Origin: Prorocentrum cordatum
Taxonomy: Eukaryota > Sar > Dinophyceae > Prorocentrales > Prorocentraceae
NCBI GenBank assembly: GCA_963575745.1
Contig: CAUYUJ010007224.1
Location: 62,001-126,000, forward strand
DNA: 64,000 nucleotides
Direction of reading: 5' to 3'
Shown: positions 60,466 to 64,000 of the stretch, piece by piece
Numbering within the stretch: the stretch's first letter is position 1
Layout: the number at the start of each line of letters is the position of its first letter
Program-made: the position numbers and the translations under genes
Notes under the pieces: model-generated
What the model saw: the letters and a program-made list of their open reading frames with translations, nothing else
Databases searched by the model: none
What the model was told of the DNA's origin: nothing

Positions 60466-60933
60466 CTGCAGTCAAGCCGCACAGTTAGGAAGGGCAGCCT
60501 GCCCCGGGGTACCCTTGCGTCCTTGCCTTCTCGGTCCATCCGTGGCCACTTCCGTGAGCCGCGCCCCGCTCGAAGAGCTTCGAAGTGGGCGTCCAAGGCC
60601 CCTGCATCCTTATCGCGCATCCTTCTGATGCGGGCCGGCTGTAGGTCCGACCGCAAGCCCGGTCACGGGATGCTGGCGGGCGCGGGGGGGCAGCAGGATT
60701 CCCGGGACTGCTGTGGCCTGGCGGCCTCGGCATGCACGCCGGAGGGCGGGGCGATGCACCCGGGGACCTGCAGGGGCCTCGCGGCCGCGGCGCGCGCGGC
60801 CGGCGGGCGGGCACCACAAGCCGCCGTGCAGATCAGTCAGCCGGGCGGGAGGGGACAGAAGCAGGGCGAGACCGTCAAAGGCACGGTTCGGCCACGCGCA
60901 GAAGGGGGGGTCGGGGGGAAAGGGGGCTTAAGG
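60466..60933. other. Spacer, no gene seen
   Basis: GC-rich with open frames on both strands. Nothing recognised. Confidence 0.4.
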
Positions 60934-60963
60934 CTTCTCAGAAGCACCCCTGCTTCTGAGAAG
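60934..60963. repeat. 13-bp perfect hairpin (CTTCTCAGAAGCA)
   Basis: Arms 60934-60946 and 60951-60963, loop CCCC. The arm core CTTCTGAGAAG is the word repeated at 50.6-50.75 kb. Confidence 0.9.
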
Positions 60964-61536
60964 GCGCGGGCCTCGTCCGGAGAAGAAGCCTTCCACCTCC
61001 CCCATACTCATGTGTGCGCGCCGTCAAACTGTAAACAGCAGGGTGAGGCTCGGCTGAGGTGGGGGGGAGGCGGAGCGACTGCATCGAGTGTGACAAGTAG
61101 GAGGTGGGCACGCTCGACCTCCTCCTCCCCCGTTCTTCTCCCCCATCTCCTTTTCACTTGTAGATCACTCCTCACTGTCGCGCCCCGGGCGTGTCGGTAG
61201 GGCGGGCCGGGCGTTTCGCCCGAGACTTCCGCACCATTTCTGATCCTGAAGCTTGCATTTGCAGAAGCTTCACGGATGGACGGTGGGCGGTTGTCAACAT
61301 GCGGTTCTCGCCATAGCGCCGCGTAGATTGTGCTCGGGATCTTGAGTGATTCGGACGCCGTCAATTCGTAGCATGCCCGCAGGCCCTTTTGTTCGAGCTG
61401 CGTTAGAGGAAAAAAGAGCCCCAATATACGCTTTCCTCACGCATCCGCGTAGCTTCCGCCATGGTAGCGGTGAGCGTGGTTCTGCGGTGAATTACGCGGA
61501 TCAGATCCACGGGAAGACTGAGGACGTGCGCTGCCC
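60964..61536. other. Upstream of the copia-like pseudogene
   Basis: No LTR can be identified because no second copy is in the window. No other feature. Confidence 0.4.
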
Positions 61537-64000
61537 ATGGCAGCGGCGCCCAAAGAGCAGCTGGTGGATTGCAGAGGGGACATCGAACTGCCAGAGTTCA
61601 GTGGTAGAGATGAGGACTGGCCCAGCTGGTCCATCAACGCCCACGCGTTCTTCGCGCTGATGGGCTAAAATGACCTCATCGATAACGTTGAGGCCCAGCC
61701 AGCGCTCGCGGTGGACAGCGTCAGCATGGGCGAGCGCGCGGCAGCGACGAGCAAGCTGCTGCATGCCATGCTGATCACCAAGACCCAGCGCAAGGCGCTG
61801 GCGATGGTTACGCTCGCAGGCAGGCACGAGGGTTTCGTCGCCTGGCGGGCGATCAAGAACGAGTACGAGCCTGGGGTGGGTAACAGGTTTGCGGCCATGC
61901 TCAGCGGCCTGCTCAACCACAGGTGGGACGACCAGAAGCCGTTCGTTGACCAGCTCGTTGACTGGGACAACGACGTGGCGAGGTACGTCATGCAGGCGGG
62001 GAAGGACTTCGGCGAAGAGCTTCGCATCGCTACGCTGCTCGTCCATAGCCCCGAGCCGTACAAGACCGTGCTATGCAACGCGCCGACGGCCGCTAAGGTC
62101 TCGCACATGGCGCTGATGACCCACCTGAGAGAGTGGATGGCGTCGGGGCAGGTCTTCGCAGCTAGCGGCGCGGTGGATCAGAGCGCGGCGCCGATGGAGA
62201 TCGGATCGGAGCGATCTCGGGCCATGCCCTGCCGCAACAGCCTTGGCCCAAGCGCAAGGGCGACAAGTCGGGAGGCGGCAAAGGGCGACATGATGAGCGG
62301 CAAGGGCGACAAGGGCGGAAAGGGCAGCAAGAAGGGAGTCAAACACGACGAGCTCAAAGGCAGCTACCCCGCCAAGTTCGAGGGGACCTGCAACTGGCGC
62401 CAGAAGCAGGGGCACAAGGATCATGACTGCTGGGGCAAGGCGTCTGGCATGCCACCGGCGCCGTCGGCAGCGCCCCCGAGGGCGGCCGCGGCCTAGCAGA
62501 CCCCAGCGGGCGCTGACGGCCAGAGGACCGTGAGCGCGGTGGCTGCAGGATCCGACGGCGACGAGGTCGGTTGGGCATTGGAGTCAGGAGCTCGGTCGGA
62601 GGCCGCCGCAGGGAGGAGCGCAGGGGGTTCATCCTTGCAGATAGTGGCAGCGACGAGCACCTCTGCGGCCAGGCGTTCGGGGCGCAGCATCCAGCGGCCC
62701 AGGAGGGCCCCACTGCGCCCAAGCTAACCACGGTGAGCGGCGGGGCTCGGCACCGAGGGGCTCCGTGGAATCCCGATGGTCGTCGGTGGCGAAAAGGGTC
62801 GCCAGCCATGCTTGTGGAACCTTAGAGTGGGCAACGACCTCGCCCCTCAGGACGCGTTGCTCAGCCTCGGGAAGCTGGCGCGCAAGCAGTTCAGGTTTGT
62901 CCTGGAGGAGAGCGACCCGCGCGCCGTGAACCTCAAGACGGGCGAGCGGGCGGACATGGAACTAGTCGGCAATCCGTTCTACTTTGCCGCGCAGATCCAC
63001 GACGCGATGGGCGAGGCCAAGCTCCCAGCCTGCCCCGCCAGGGTCGCCGCGGCTGGCGCCGCAGGAGCTCCGCGGTGGGCGGCGCGAGGAGAGGGCCCCC
63101 CGCCGGACCCAGAGGCTCGAGGGCCGCGCGACCCAGCACCGCCAGAGGCAGGAGCCACGGCGCCACAGGCGCAGGCGGCGGCGGCGCCGCCACAATCGCA
63201 GGCGGCGGCGGCGCCACCCCAGGCGCAGGAGGCGGCGGCGCCCGCGCGGGGCCAGGAGGCACCAGCGGCGGCAGAGCCGTCGGGGCGGTCGTACCTCGAA
63301 GGGCTCGGACCAAGCTCGAGGATCGACGCCATGCAGAAGCGCCTCAAGGAGATTTACGCCCCGTACTACGGGGCCAAGGCTCAGTGCTGGGCACGGCTCG
63401 TCGAGTACGAGGGCTGACGCAAGGTGGGGGCGGCGGCGGATGATTTTCGCGAGCTGAGGCGCGAGGAGATCAGGCGTCAGGCGGAGTCGGGACAGGTGGT
63501 GGAGCCGACCGCGTTCCCCGACGTTCGCGAGCCAACGCCGGAGGAGAGGCAGCGCCACGAATAACACCAGCGCTGCCCACCCAGGCCCCGCGAGTTGCTG
63601 GGCGCGGAGGTGGAACGCCTCCCCGCGATCGGGCTTGACCTGGCATTCTTCGAGGGCGAGGCGGTCGCCGCCGTGGATGCGGGCCCCCGCGCCGAGGACA
63701 GCCAGAGACAGGATGGGGAACTGGTGCTGGTGGTCGCGGATGCTGACACAGGCGCCGCGCGCAGTGCCCCGAAGCCCGACCGACGCGCTGATCCCTACAC
63801 GGTGGCAGCCACAGTGGCGTTCATCAAGAGCCTTTTCCGTCAGAAGGTCATCTTAGGGCCAGACCGCGAGGGCGCCATGATGGACCTGGCCAACAAGGTC
63901 GAGGCGGAGCTGCCCAATAGTGTGGTCGTGAGGCCTGCGCCAACGTTCAGCTCCGAGTCGAACCCCTCTGAGAATGCCAGCGGCATCACCCAGGCGCAGT
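61537..64000 (+). pseudogene. Ty1/copia-like gag-protease-integrase, broken, cut by window end
   Basis: ATG 61537 opens MAAAPKEQLVDCRGDIELPE, then TAA 61666-61668 interrupts. Capsid text resumes in the same frame (61711-62493) and includes RKALAMVTLAGRHEGFVAWR. A zinc knuckle at 62389-62430 has lost its second Cys (C-x2-R-x4-H-x4-C). TAG follows at 62494. The protease core ILADSGSDEHLCG (Asp at 62640) is one frame off. Then, in the gag frame, GNDLAPQDALLSLGKLARKQ, TGERADMELVGNPFYF, an Ala/Pro/Gln linker and stops near 63415 and 63562. An integrase core follows, with Asp at 63739, Asp at 63862 and Glu at 63970, a D-x35-E spacing. Reverse transcriptase would lie beyond the window. Confidence 0.88.

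Noticed and set aside
60934-60963. Rho-independent terminator
   Set aside because: Hairpin without a T run, in a eukaryotic genome. Kept only as a hairpin.
61501-62046. 181-residue minus-strand frame
   Set aside because: Shadow of the copia gag on the plus strand.

Overview
This window is nuclear DNA of a dinoflagellate. The diagnostic mark is a near-perfect genomic copy of the dinoflagellate spliced leader (DinoSL) at 607-628, fused to the 5' end of a LINE-type retrotransposon. High GC content, large trinucleotide arrays, decayed LINE and Ty1/copia relics and a single intronless cellular gene fit a large, GC-rich dinoflagellate genome (Prorocentrum-like, but the species cannot be fixed from the sequence). 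There are no bacterial operons, no CRISPR array, and no rRNA or tRNA gene that I can support.

Layout. 0.6-7.4 kb: an almost complete LINE with DinoSL remnant, ORF1, AP endonuclease, reverse transcriptase (one frameshift between the last two) and a CCT-triplet tail. 7.4-14.6 kb: repeat-rich DNA with dispersed families (here named R1, R2, R3, R4, R8, R9), a small element with a 9-bp target duplication and a long foldback. 14.7-17.1 kb: broken coding sequence of unknown function. 18-21 kb: long pyrimidine and purine triplet tracts around a 190-bp tandem repeat. 22.5-24.1 kb: a second, badly decayed LINE reverse transcriptase. 24-34 kb: mostly simple and dispersed repeats. 34-37.2 kb: a decayed copia-like gag and a second retroelement fragment. 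38.07-39.34 kb: the one convincing host gene, an amino acid/auxin permease family (SLC38-like) transporter. 40-61 kb: a mosaic of dispersed repeats R1-R12, TIR elements, foldbacks, minisatellites and a 66-bp hairpin satellite. 61.5 kb to the end: a copia-like gag-protease-integrase pseudogene running off the window.

How it fits together. Most of the DNA is retroelement-derived or repetitive. The LINE enzymes could have mobilised their own RNA, and the DinoSL at its 5' end says the founding RNA had been trans-spliced before reverse transcription. The short families R1-R12 have no coding capacity and look non-autonomous. R1 carries a small hairpin near its 5' end whose stem is kept by paired substitutions in different copies. 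Several frameshifts fall at G runs, so some pseudogene calls could be sequence errors. All family names and copy boundaries come from reading by eye and are approximate.
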